Part shown: positions 20,774-32,143 of the stretch, one piece after another
How positions within the stretch are numbered: the stretch's first letter is position 1
How the letters are laid out: each line of letters opens with the position of its first letter
Source of the DNA: Xylona heveae TC161
Taxonomy: Eukaryota > Ascomycota > Xylonomycetes > Xylonales > Xylonaceae
Reading direction: 5' to 3'
Assembly (NCBI RefSeq): GCF_001619985.1
Contig: NW_017264200.1
Span: 496,001-560,000, forward strand
Length of the DNA: 64,000 nt
The notes under the pieces: model-generated
Told to the model about the DNA's origin: nothing
Databases searched by the model: none
Seen by the model: only the letters and a program-made list of their open reading frames with translations
Made by a program: the position numbers and the translations under genes

Positions 20774-23446
20774 CTATGCATTTCCCAGCAAAGGGGTGCT
20801 TTCGCCGCTGGTGCTGGTGCCGGTCCCGCCATTCTTCTTCGACTTCTTCTTTCTTCTTCGCTTCTTCTTGCCGGAGCTACTACTCGGCTCAGGCGGGTTC
20901 GCGACGGGTTTCTGATTTTCATCGCCGTGGGGAACAATACCGTTTGGTTTCTCAGTCTCTACATCGCCATTCGGCTGATGTTCGTCATGACTGGTCTTGG
21001 GTTCAGATATCTTTGAAAGTTGCTCTTGGGGCGAGGCTTCAATTTCCACATCGACCGCGTCAGTATTCCTGAGGATGATATCGGGTCGCTGGCCAGCAGA
21101 ATCCTCCTCGTCCGCCGCTTCAGCATTGTGCTTGGTCTGAATCTCAATCTCATCTGAGCCATCATTGGTCTCTAGGATAAGCTTCCGGAAACCGCCAGTG
21201 TCGATAATATTCTCAGTGATGCTTCCAGATCGAGCAGCATCACGTCTAGTAAGCGGGGAAGTGGAGCGTGACCGGCTACGCACAGAGATGATGCTGCCTT
21301 GAGACACGGGCCTGTCCTTGCGCTCCGGAGTGGACTTGGTCTTCTCCTTAGGGCTCGCAGTCTTCGTCGGGCTGGACGGCTCTTCTGCGATCGCATCGCC
21401 AACGACGATCGGGGCTTCGCGATTGTGTTCAGGGACCGTACGGAGTGGGCTAGTCTTGTCAAAGCTCCCATACCCCAGGTGGAGAGCATGCACGCCGTCG
21501 GCAGCAGCACGACCGGCTGAGCCCAATAGGCCTTCGCCCATGCCACCTTGCGGCGCGGAGCTCGTAACGGTTACCGGAGCTGCGGCCGTTTCAGCACTTG
21601 GGGGCAGATTAGCTGCAGGTTTAATCTTGACAGAACCGTAGCGCGTTTGCTTCGGTCGACTAGCAAGGTTGGAAGGTCCCAGATGCCTCAGGTGTTGCCG
21701 CAGATCCGGCGCCGTAGCTCTCAATTGGACTGGGGTGACCCTCCCCGAGCCACCTTCTGCCACGCTGGAAGAGCGACGAAGGAGGAACGTGGCCTTTGGT
21801 GAGTCGACCTCTGGAACCGACGAACGCTTGGCCTGGAGCGAGGGTCTTTCGCGGGCACCATCAGTCTGGTCTTCCAGAGCCTGCTCTACGGCTTCAACTG
21901 CTTGACCGCTCTCAAGTTGGGACTCGTTACCTGGGGCTATGGAAGTCGGTGTCTCTGCAAAAAATTCCCCCTTTGGAACACGATATTTAGGTGCCGGTGC
22001 CATTCGACGAATGGCCTTGTGCACATCCACGAAAACGTCGGACTCGTCGATGATTTCCCTTTGCAGAGAGGCCATGTTAGCAAGGAATTCACATCGACAA
22101 AAAAAAAAAAGTTCAAGGGCCGAATTAGACGCGACTAGAAGAGTAGGCCAGGTCAAGGTGTAGCAACTTACTCGCCAATCAGCTCTTCAATGACATCTTC
22201 CAGGGTAACAACGCCGAGAGCGCCAAAGTTCTCTCCCGGAAAATCAGAAACTAGCACCATGTGGGATTTTCCTTCTTGAAAGAAGTTGACAATGTCGAGG
22301 CAGCTCGTCTCAGGCCGAGTCTCGGGTAGGGTAGCCAGAGAAAAGTCGCGAACACGCTTGCCATCTTCGGGATCATAGGTGATCAACATCTTGACCAACA
22401 GCATACCAATAAAATTGCGGGGATCATTGGGTGCGTGAATGGGAATTCGCGAGTATCCGGCGTAGAGGATCGTGTCCATGGTCTTCTCGTCCAGGATTTG
22501 ATCAGCCGACATGGTGAAGACATCATCCATTGGGGTCATGATGCTTCCGACTGTCTTGGCCTTGAGATCCAAGACAGCGGTAATGATTGTGACCTCGTCC
22601 TGGTTCAAGCGCTCTGCTGGGCTCGCTCCCAATGTCTTATGTAGAGTTACAAGCGTCTTCAAGCCGGCCTTTTTATAGGTGGTGCCGTGGTCTTCACCAA
22701 GGAGGTAGTCAAGCAGCTTCGCGGTGGGCCATGCGACTGGAGAAAGGAGCCACATGAGAACCAAGACGAAAGGAGACATGAAAGCACCAATCGGAAGGCC
22801 ATAACGGACACAGACGGATTGCGGAGCAATTTCGCCAAAAATAACTGCAAACGTGTTAAAGTTCGCCCGAGTCCTTTACGGGCAATTGTAAGCTTACCAA
22901 TGAGAACGGTACTGCTCAGAACAGCGGGCCATCCGCCACCGAGAGATCGATCCAAGACAATGGGCAAGGTCTCGTTGGTGATGACATTGGCCAAAAGGAG
23001 CGTGACAAGAACCCAGTGCTTTCCACGTTTGAGGAGCCTGAGAACCTTGCCAGCGTGTTTCCGCTCCGCTCCCTCGCCCGAAGTATGAATGACCTGTAGA
23101 TAAATTTCATCTTGGCCCATCAAACTAAAAAGCGAGCATAGAGGTCAGTGTAAGTCAATAAACACATTCGCCAGAGCGCCAGCACTTACGCGATGGTGAG
23201 ACCGGCAAAAGCTCCACCGAGGAGAACGAGAACAACGGCGACACCCAAATAAACCCAAAGACGAGGGTCAGTAGGAGGTTTGCCCTCGGGGGCGTCCAAA
23301 ATGACAGGAAACGAAGATAGAAGAGGAGCTGCACGAAGCATCGGAAGGTTGGCAAGCAAAGTCATAAACAGCATTTTGAGAAAGGGCAGGGCCATCGTGG
23401 GGCGCACCATGCCAGGTGTGCCTGATATTGCACTTCGAGGTAACAT
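20774..23446 (-). CDS. MAM3: MAM3/CNNM-family membrane protein (DUF21 + CBS pair)
   Basis: ATG 23446; introns 23189-23125, 22897-22845 and 22171-22059; 813 codons. An N-terminal hydrophobic segment (possible signal, residues ~18-45) is followed by the DUF21 transmembrane domain beginning with a [19 protein letters not shown] helix and including [12 protein letters not shown], the signature proline-bearing motif of CNNM/CorC transporters. Two CBS motifs follow ([33 protein letters not shown]; then [12 protein letters not shown]). The last ~370 residues are disordered, ending in a polybasic run ([12 protein letters not shown]) and a TPLL dileucine-type sequence that suits vacuolar sorting. Yeast Mam3 is a vacuolar protein affecting manganese and magnesium handling. 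Function in this species is inferred from the family. Confidence 0.93.
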
Positions 23447-25216
23447 GATGGGCAGATGTGTTTGGCTGATGGACGCGCAACAACAATATCCGCGTCCCCA
23501 CGGATAAAGTTGTTACGCTTTGTCCTAAAGAGGAATTAGGAAGCTGCAAAGTGAGGGGGAACTATTGCGTCACTGCCAATGAGACGGGGACAATTGAATG
23601 AAGAGAGAACTCGACGAAGGATTTGAAGATCGAGCAGTAGAGTTCGAATGAAAATTGGAGGAGAGAAAGAAGAAGAAGAGTAGAATGCTATGCACGGGTA
23701 AGTGGGGAGGGAAAAGGGCCGAGCTGATTTGGAGATTTTGGTAGCATCGATGGTGTTACTGTATGGCCTCGCTACGAGCTCTGATTTGCTGTTAGCGTGG
23801 GTTTTGCACCTGCAGTTTTGATGGTGCGAGGGTGCCGACGATGGCGATGAACTGAACCCTGTTTCGGCCCTCGGAGCTTTGGCGTGTCGGCTACTTCGCG
23901 TGCGTCCGCGCGGGCGCAAACGAGAAGCCAAGAAACAGGCAGGAGCGACCCATGAAAGCAGAAGGAACCATGATGAGAAGCGTAATTTGGCTACCCATTG
24001 GTAAACAGGTTGTCGCGCAAATTATCCTAGTACACCTATAAACAACCTATATAGATGCCGTGCATTCATGCTTTGCTTCGGCTGCCAAGAAAAAATAACT
24101 GTAACGATGACACTGCTGCTCTCCCGTTCCTGCCGTTTCTGCCCCACCGAACGAGAATTTCTTCCCTGCCTGCGTAACAGAAGAATCCCCGTTGGATCCA
24201 TCTCAGGTTATACAGGTCATACTTGCTTAAGTAATTCCTCCATGTGGAACCAGTCACACGACACCTGGTTGCCTGAAAGGAGTCGTAACTGATCTCTGAT
24301 CTTCATCCTACCAGCAAGGTCCTCCTGTTTCTATCGGCTGAATTGTGCTTGATTTTATGGTAATTTTAATTTCACTTTTTTTCTTTCTTTTTTTTATATT
24401 TTTGAATTCCGTAATGATATAAAATTATGGTGAATATTTACATAATTTTACTGCAACAAGGAAATTAAACCTGAGCATTTTCCATTGCCCAGCGATTATA
24501 AAAAGCTTTTTGTTGATAAATTATGATATCCCTAGCTATCCCAACAGAAAAAAAAAAAAAAAAAAATGTGGGAGAAGAGCACACTTATCCACTCTAACCC
24601 CTTAGAATAATCATACAGGAGATATTTTATTTACGTGCTGTATATCTTTATTACAGAGATATAGCTTAGCATAATAGTATTCTTACTCTTGCGAGAGATA
24701 TTGGTTGTAACCACGCGCTAGCCGAAAGGAATATTTAGAAGTTTGCGAACGTGTCTCTCTCCTCCCGCATGAAATAATGCTACGTACTGCAACCATACTA
24801 CTGGACGATATAACTAAGAGATTTGCTTTCCCTTATACCGAATACAATGCAGTGTGCCCTGACAGATCCCCCGTACAGACCCCAGGTAAATCTGTCGTGC
24901 CTGAGCACAGAAACAGTATTAAGCTACTCGCTACCTGAGTCTCTCTCTCCAAAAGGGTCTTAGTTCCCCCGCACTGGGGAAGCCGAGTGTAGCCGGCAAC
25001 CAAGGGGCGTCATTGCCGCAACTTCACCATTTCTACGCACAAAATACTGCACCTAAACACCCGAGCAATCGTATGGGTTCGAGAGACCCTTGGACCTCCA
25101 CTTCTTCTTTTCTAATACCCGATAGGTATCCCATTCCAGAAGTCCTTTAACTCGCCTTGTAGCATCATTTTACTCCCGCAGACCATGCATTTTCCTTTGC
25201 ATTCAGTGCCTCAGAC
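23447..25216. other. divergent intergenic region with AT-rich block
   Basis: About 1.8 kb between MAM3 and the E1-beta gene. Roughly 24340-24700 is markedly AT-rich with a T-rich tract (24376-24402) and an A run (24548-24566); flanks are of ordinary composition. The block has no open frame and no terminal repeats, so it may be a mutated old insertion or simply AT-rich spacer. Confidence 0.55.
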
Positions 25217-26550
25217 ATGATGGCCGTCTATCCTTGTAATATGGCCTGCTTTCTCCCCCTGAAACGTGTGCAGCTGAGGCCTGTTGCTCAATCCCGCTAT
25301 ATCGGAAGAGCCCTGAGACTGTATTCAACACATCTCCCCAATGCCCGGCTGAATATTTCCACCGACTACTCATCGACACCAATCCTTCATCATGCACCGC
25401 AGTCGGCTCTCGCAAATCCTGAATTGCCCGCCAATGTCCAGTCCTCGACAACGAAGCGCATGAATATGTTCCAGGCCATCAATGACGCTCTCACCCATGC
25501 CTTGGCCTCTGATGAACGCGTGCTTCTCTTCGGCGAGGATGTTTCTTTTGGCGGCGTGTTTCGCTGCTCCATGAACCTAGCCACCCAATTTGGTTCCGAT
25601 CGTGTATTTAATACGCCTCTCAGTGAACAGGGAATTGTCGGATTTGCTATAGGATGTGCAGCAGAAGGCATGAAGCCGGTTGCAGAGATTCAGTTCGCAG
25701 ATTATGTTTATCCTGCATTCGACCAGTTAGTTAATGAAGCCGCCAAATTTCGTTACCGCTCGGGAGGAACAGGTCATCATATTGGTGGCTTGACTGTGCG
25801 AATGCCTTGCGGAGGTGTGGGCCACGGCGCTTTGTATGAAAAAGTTTCCTCCATGGGAAGATCGATGAAATAAGACTGACCTATGCCTAGATACCATTCT
25901 CAGTCTCCCGAATCCCTTTTCACACATATTCCAGGGCTGCGAGTTGTGATGCCTCGCTCACCCCTTCAAGCCAAGGGATTGTTGCTCGCCTCCATAGCCT
26001 GTAATGACCCGGTCATCTTTATGGAGCCAAAAGCATTATATCGAGCCGCAGTGGAGCAGGTTCCAACAGAGTCCTATTTGTTGCCATTGTCAAAAGCGGA
26101 GGTTCTCAAAGAAGGCGAGGATTTGACTTTGGTCTCTTATGGGGCTCCCCTTTACACCTGTGCTGCCGCAATGGCCGCTGCAGAGAAGGATCTTGGTGTC
26201 AAGGCTGAATTGATTGATTTGAGATCAATCTATCCATGGGACCGAACAACCGTGCTCGAAAGCGTGAAGAAGACTGGCCGAGCTGTCGTGGTGCATGAAA
26301 GCATGACCAATGCTGGCGTCGGCGCAGAAGTAGCAGCCACTATTCAGGAGAGTGCGTTCCTCCATCTTGAAGCTCCTGTCAAGCGCGTTGCAGGCTGGTG
26401 TACACATATGGGCCTAGTGTACGAGAGCTTCAATGTCCCTGATGTTACGAGTAAGCTTATACCTTTGATGAAGAAGATAATCTCCCATTTACAGACTAAC
26501 AACCTCGCGCAGGGGTATATGATGCCATTAGAGAAACAATAGATTACTGA
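25217..26550 (+). CDS. branched-chain 2-oxoacid dehydrogenase E1 beta subunit, mitochondrial
   Basis: E1-beta partners E1-alpha in the thiamine diphosphate-dependent decarboxylation of the 2-oxoacids from valine, leucine and isoleucine in the mitochondrial matrix. ATG 25217 opens a presequence rich in Arg/Leu and without acids for the first ~35 residues. Introns 25834-25890 and 26451-26512 give 404 codons, close to other eukaryotic subunits (~390). Motifs: [53 protein letters not shown] and YHSQSPE (spanning intron 1). The last exon is only 38 bases and encodes [12 protein letters not shown]; reading straight through the second donor would give a false C-terminus. Confidence 0.95.
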
Positions 26551-27222
26551 ATCGAAATATATCGACGAAAAAACCCTACTCTATTCATGCTCTATTCGTG
26601 ATTCCTTTGCTGTGATATTGATGTCTGACTCAAACTTGCTTCCACGTCCCGTCCCGGCAATGCAGACATTGAATCAAACGTCTCGATGGTGATATTCATA
26701 TTCAATGCTACGGAATCTTTTAATCAAGGAGAAAATCTGAGCTCCATTCAAGTTTGTCAACAATACTCAGCTCTCATTGTTCCTATTCTTCTATTGTCAT
26801 TCATTACGACCGAAGTCGATTGCAGGTTCGTCCATTCAATCCCCGCCACCCGTCTATTCAATGTTCAATGTCCGGCTCCCCTCCATTGTTGGTATTCACT
26901 TCACCATGCACCCAGAAGCCCCCCTTCACAGTGGCAACTCTTCTCAATGCCCATTCAAGTTTTTTTTCTGCTAGATATTCACTCAAAACCTTCGCTTACT
27001 GCCAGCCACCGCGCACACAAACAACTATTTGAAGCCATTTCCTTCCTCTCTTCTTCTTCTTCTTCTTTCTTTCTTCTCTTCTCCATAAAAACCGCATTCC
27101 CACCGTTTACACATCTCTAAAATCATTCCACAAACAAAACCTTTTTTACAACCATCTCAAACATATCAAAAGTAATCCCAGCTTCCGTAGCTTAGAAATC
27201 TGAAGACTGCTGACATCTCCAG
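26551..27222. other. tandem intergenic region
   Basis: About 670 bases between E1-beta and the coiled-coil gene. Strongly pyrimidine-rich from ~26870 onward, with a CTTCTTCTTCTTCTT tract near 27050-27075, a common fungal promoter/5' leader texture. No gene supported. Confidence 0.6.
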
Positions 27223-29584
27223 ATGTTTTCGTCCTTCTCTGAGAAGGTCGCCAGCATCATGCTGGCAATGTCCTTGTGGTGGGAGCCCTGGGTGCCCCTG
27301 TTCGACCGCATCCAGCACCGGCTGGATGCTGGTCTCCTGTGGCCCCTCAGGAACCCGGTCAAGTTCCTGGGGGGCCTGATTGTAAGTTAATACTCTGACC
27401 CCTTCCACATCCTTCTTGCCTTACCCGTTAGTTTGTTTGTTTACATTCGCTAACAAATTCAACAGCTCCTGTACAGGTACCAGGAGACGTTGGGAGACCT
27501 TGTGTTGCGTGTGTCTGGCTTCTGTTTCGGTCTTGGCCTCCGAGCAATAACGGAGGAGTGCGATGGAGCACTCTTTTACGTGACGCCGGACAGGATTTCC
27601 GTCCGCCGTTATTGCATCGGGGTCAAGACCGGGATGGAAGCCAGAAAGGCTCTCCTGGATGCTATCATAGTAAATATTCTCTCATTTCCTTTGCTTTCTC
27701 TTCCTCGCTCTCCTCTTTGAATCTCATTCCCCCTTTTGCCCACTTTACCATCCTCTCTCCCACCTGTGTATAACCCCTGAGAGTTTAAATTTAACACGGA
27801 GCGGTAATGCTAACTCACTTCTCTACCCTTCAGAGCATCCGGGATTCGTTGGTTTTGTTGTTGGTCTTGTGGCTGGTTGTCTCCCTGGCACGGGAGAAAC
27901 TCCATGTACGCGAGCTCAAGCAAACTTGCACCGGTAAGGAAGCCTCGTTAGCCCGGATCCAGGCTGGCCAGGGTGCAAGTGCGCAAGAGCTCCGTACCGT
28001 CAAGAAGGACTACGAGCGGCTCAAGGTGGCTTCTGCTAAGAACGAACGAACCTTCGAGGATCGACTTGCCCATCTGCGCGAGCAGTATGCCTTGGCTACT
28101 GACCGTCGGATCAAGGCAACTCGGGAGATGGAACGTCGTCTCGCGGCCGAAGTCCACGACTGGCAGAATAGAGCTTTGTCTGTACAGACGAAGTTCGAAA
28201 ACGCCGCAGCGCGAGAGTCCGAGAGGGTTGCCGAACAGCATGGACGTGAGCTTGCTGTTGCGAGAAAGGCCCTCGAGGATTTCAAGCGCTGCGTTGGAGA
28301 GACGGAGGTAAGTCGCGCAATTCTCAAAACATGTTTTTCATAACCCATTTTGCATTCTTGGCTTTGACTTCTATGTTTCATTTGCACGCTTTTTCTCAGT
28401 CTTTTATTTTACTTCCACCTTGGCTTTGCTCTCTTTCTTTTCCCGGCTGGTTCATTTTTCACTACCACTTCCTCAGAGCTTCATTTACTAACATGCCATA
28501 GTTGGGTGCTCGATGCTCCCGCCTTGAGACGGAGCTGAGCAGGACAAAGGAGGACGCCGCAGCTGCCGCTGCTGAAGCTGCGGCTCATGCTGAACAGGAG
28601 AAGAAGAACCTGGAGGCCGAGGTGAGGGCTCTTCGGGGAGACCTCAATGAGATGTCAACAAAGAAAAGTCTCTGCGAGGAGGAGAACGCCAAGCTTCTTG
28701 GGCACAAGCAGGAACTGCTGGCGAGTCTTGAGACCGCCCACAAGCAGCTGGAGATCTTCGGATCGCAGCTGGTGGCCGCAGACTTGGCGAGGGTGAAGGA
28801 GGAAGAGGCGAAGACCCTCTTGGTTGGCACTGGTCAAACGCTCGAGACCGAGTTGCAGAACGCTCTTTTAGAGCGGGACGCTTCTCAGTCAACGGCGGCT
28901 AACCTTGAGGGCCAACTTGTCACCGCTAGGGAAGATGTCTGCCGGATGGAGGCGGCGCTGACGGACGCTCAGACGGAACTGGTCAAACTGAGAGCTCAAA
29001 TTGGCAACGGCGAGCATGGCGTTAAGCCGGAGTCGGAGCCTGTCAATGACTCGAAGGGAGATTCGGAACCGTCGGGAAAACTTAGGCACGTCCTGATGCC
29101 CAAATCCAGAAAGCCCGCTGTAGAGGCCCCCGCAGCGCCTGCGGATCCGACACCAGCACCAGCTGAGTCGGCCGTGACTGCTACGTCAGCGCGTGGTCCA
29201 GAGGGTACAGATGAGGCTTGGAAGCAGGATCCGAACCTGACTTTCCAGCGGATGTACCACCTGGGACGCGAGCTGCACGAAAGCTGCGTGGCGTGGTCGA
29301 AAAGCAGCGGCCCAGTGGGTTCCATTATTGGTCTTTATGACCTTAAGGCCCGCTTGGAGGCATTCGCTCTAGTATGGGACGAGTTGCGCAAGAATTTGGG
29401 GCCGGAAACGCTAGCGGATGTGGTGCAGAAGTCCTATCTGCACACGGTGATGCTGTCAGTGTCGTTGACCTCCAGCTGGGAAAAGTCCGACAAGAGCGGC
29501 GTGGTTGAAGCCGCAAGGCAGTTGGTGGAGAAGTGTGCGGAGATTGGCTTGGCCATGAATCCGGCTCATAAAGGATATTTGTGA
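27223..29584 (+). CDS. unrecognised membrane-anchored coiled-coil protein, 639 aa
   Basis: Four exons with introns 27382-27465, 27670-27833 and 28308-28501, all in phase 0, give 640 codons to TGA 29584. Exon 1 (53 aa) is Trp-rich with hydrophobic stretches; exon 2 (68 aa) has a Gly/Leu-rich membrane-like segment (FCFGLGLRA). Exon 3 starts with a strong transmembrane helix (SLVLLLVLWLVVSLA) followed by ~130 residues of charged coiled coil. Exon 4 continues the coil with Ala-rich heptads (~residues 280-440), then a Pro/Ala/Ser linker and a ~115-residue C-terminal helical domain (YHLGRELHESCVAW; GLYDLKARLEAFALVW). I do not recognise the family. The layout suggests a membrane tether with a long coil presenting a globular C-terminal domain. 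Start chosen as the first ATG that keeps the exon 1 frame; transcript data would be needed to settle it. Confidence 0.72.
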
Positions 29585-32143
29585 ATGCGGCTGTACAGTT
29601 TCTTCCTGATCTCGGCTTGAACGGGTTCTTCGGAACCTGTTTGCTGATTGACGGAATTAACTTGCCGCATTAGCCAAATATCTTTAGAGCCTGGTATTCT
29701 AGCCCTCGATTGTCAAACTACCCTCGCTTCCACCCACCTTCCCTTGGTCTGGAACCTGCGCTTAGCTCTGGACTTGGAACAGCTGTTCTTGGCTCATGAT
29801 GCTTCTCGAGTGGCATCCCCACATATCCTACTAGTTGGATGGTCTTGGGAGCTTGCGAGCCAATTTCTCTCTACTTCACCGTCTTCTCTCTCAAGGTGAC
29901 CTAGTATCGTTGTCTCCAGCCTTGTGTTTCCTGTGTTCTGCTAACACTTCTCCCGTCCACGCAAACAAACGGTCCTCCTGAGTCCAGCCCTTCCCCTGAT
30001 ATGCTTCGCCGTTCTCTGTCAGAACTCGTAGTCCCTCCCGTGCCGGGGCCCGTGTGTCCCTTTTCAATCACGCCTCTTCGGGCGTGCTGGTCTTGCCCTC
30101 GTCGACCAAGCCTTGGGGACTGTTCCCCTCGCCGGCTGTTCTCTCATCTGTTCCCCCTCCGGTCTTGTCTGCTGGTCTCTCTTGCTCTCTTTTTCCCACG
30201 GTAAGAATTTAAACGCTCCCAAAAACAAGTGGTCTATGCAACTAACTCCCTCAAAGCGCCAAGAAGAGTCTTTCTATCCTCGACTGGTGCCCGAGAGCAT
30301 TGAGAATGAATCGCCCGGGACTCCTCCTCCTCCACCGCTCACACGATCACATCTTCTCCCGTCAAGACATCTGCATCAGCACCGACCACATTGGACCATT
30401 TACAAACCGAAAAGAAAGCACCATATAGACATGGAAAAGCCGGACAACAACAACATACAAAACATAAAAGAGAAAAAAAAAAAGAAAAAAAAAAAAAAAA
30501 GGGGGATGGGCGTAAGGGGGTGGATTTGGGTTTTGAGGATTTGGTGGGGATTTGATGGGAATTGCTTTGGAATTTTTGGGGGATGTCGTTGGGTTTCTCT
30601 TGTTCTTGTTTCTTTCTTTTCTTTGTCTTTGGGGTCCGTTAAGGCGGTATTTGCTTTCTCAAGTCTGTCTGGATTGTCGCGTTCTCTCTCTGCACGCTTA
30701 CCTTCTCTTGCAGGAGAGTCTGAATGCATTGACAGATTTAATCGGGAGGTTAGAGGAGTTTCATTTCCTACGGAGGGTCTACTGGGAATTCGGGGCTCAG
30801 AGTTCCATTATTACTACTACAAGTTCCGATGGATATTCTTATTGGGGAACTTTTCTCGCTGCAATATTTATGATTACGCAGACGAGACTCGCTCAAGCAA
30901 TACTACAATATTTGCTGTGGTTAATATAATATCATTCTTTGCTAGAAGACTCGGGTGTAGCCATAATGAAGACGAACCGTGGATGAGGTGAGGTTAAATT
31001 AGGGAACTAATGACTCTGCTAGTGATGGCGCTTGTAGTTTAGTTTGGCTGTCAGTGTGACGGGCGGTTAAAGCGGATGGGCCAATGACGGGCAGAAGCGC
31101 CCTGGACAAGTCCAATCTAAAACACCAAGACGCATGAAACTTAATGAAACTAATAGTTTGACCCCTCGAGAGCCAACTAGTTAACTACCGTCCGCCCCCA
31201 CAAGGGGCCCCCCTCTCGTCTTGTCCCCTCAGACCCGCCCATGTCGAACATTTTGAGTGGGTGATCCACCTTACTCAGGGGTTTTGCATGTCACGGTAGT
31301 CGCCCTCGCTCTCTTCGCCATGTACCGTTGTACGGCGCGTGCTTCATCTTCCTCCATTGCCTGCACGTCGGTCCTTCTTTGACAGTTTGTGAAATTCTCT
31401 GGAGCAGGAGTGACGGCGCCAAGATCCTTCTCTTGTTCACCAATCGCGGTCATCGTGAGCTCAGAGTTTCTTCTCTCCTTCACCGGAATACACTATCCCG
31501 AGAACGACAGCCTTGAAAGCTCGCTTTATTAATCTTGTCGCTCTTGGGGTGTTTCGGCATATTGGAAGAAGCGGGGGAACAGAACTGTCTCTTGTCATTC
31601 TCTACCTTTTCCCAACTCTCTCGAGACTCGACCGCCGATTTGCCGACCTGGGTTGTGGCCGTCCAACAGACGCTCCCCTGTCCGCGCTTCCTTTTCGCTC
31701 ATTGTCTCTCGCTATTGACACAATAATTCATCGCAATTGTCTTTTGACTCCCCCACGCCTCTTCCCTACAATGTCGAGATTATCAGCGCATCTTGTCGCC
31801 TTTCTTCTGCACTAGAACTTTCTAACTCACACTCTTTCCGTCTCAACACAATTGAATGTGTGTTCTCTCATTATTGACCTTACACAACGCCTCTCTTTAC
31901 TGCGATCGCGGTGCGATCACGCCTCAGTAAGCTGAAACAAAAACAGCCGGTCTGCTAAATTACAATTATTGAACGAGGAAGTCCTGTTGCAAACTCCTCG
32001 AAGCACCATTTCTTGATACCCAACGCTGAGCGGTCCACGAATTGAATCGTCCAGCTTCCATCACAGCACACAAAGTTGACTGGCCGGCCAGTCAAACTTT
32101 CCTCACATATCAATCTTGAATATTCTCTCGCTATCTAACCAAA
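29585..32143. other. 2.5-kb gene-free stretch upstream of KCH gene
   Basis: Longest gene-free stretch in the window. It is pyrimidine-rich at 29600-30200, has an interrupted A tract at 30472-30500 followed by G-rich sequence, and long CT-rich leader-like sequence from ~31200. Frames of up to 292 codons (30113-30991, plus) are low complexity and lack splice or family support. A 60-codon minus-strand frame near 31455-31271 is unassigned. Confidence 0.5.

Noticed and set aside
25060-25115. GGGTTCGAGAGACCC tRNA T-arm-like string
   Set aside because: The stem register is wrong for a T-arm and no other arm is found.
30472-30500. A tract as the 3' end of a retroposed sequence
   Set aside because: No target-site duplication, RNA-gene-like head or coding remnant upstream; treated as simple A-rich sequence.
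30113-30991. 292-codon plus-strand frame
   Set aside because: Crosses an A tract encoding a Lys run and low-complexity sequence, with no homology or splice support.
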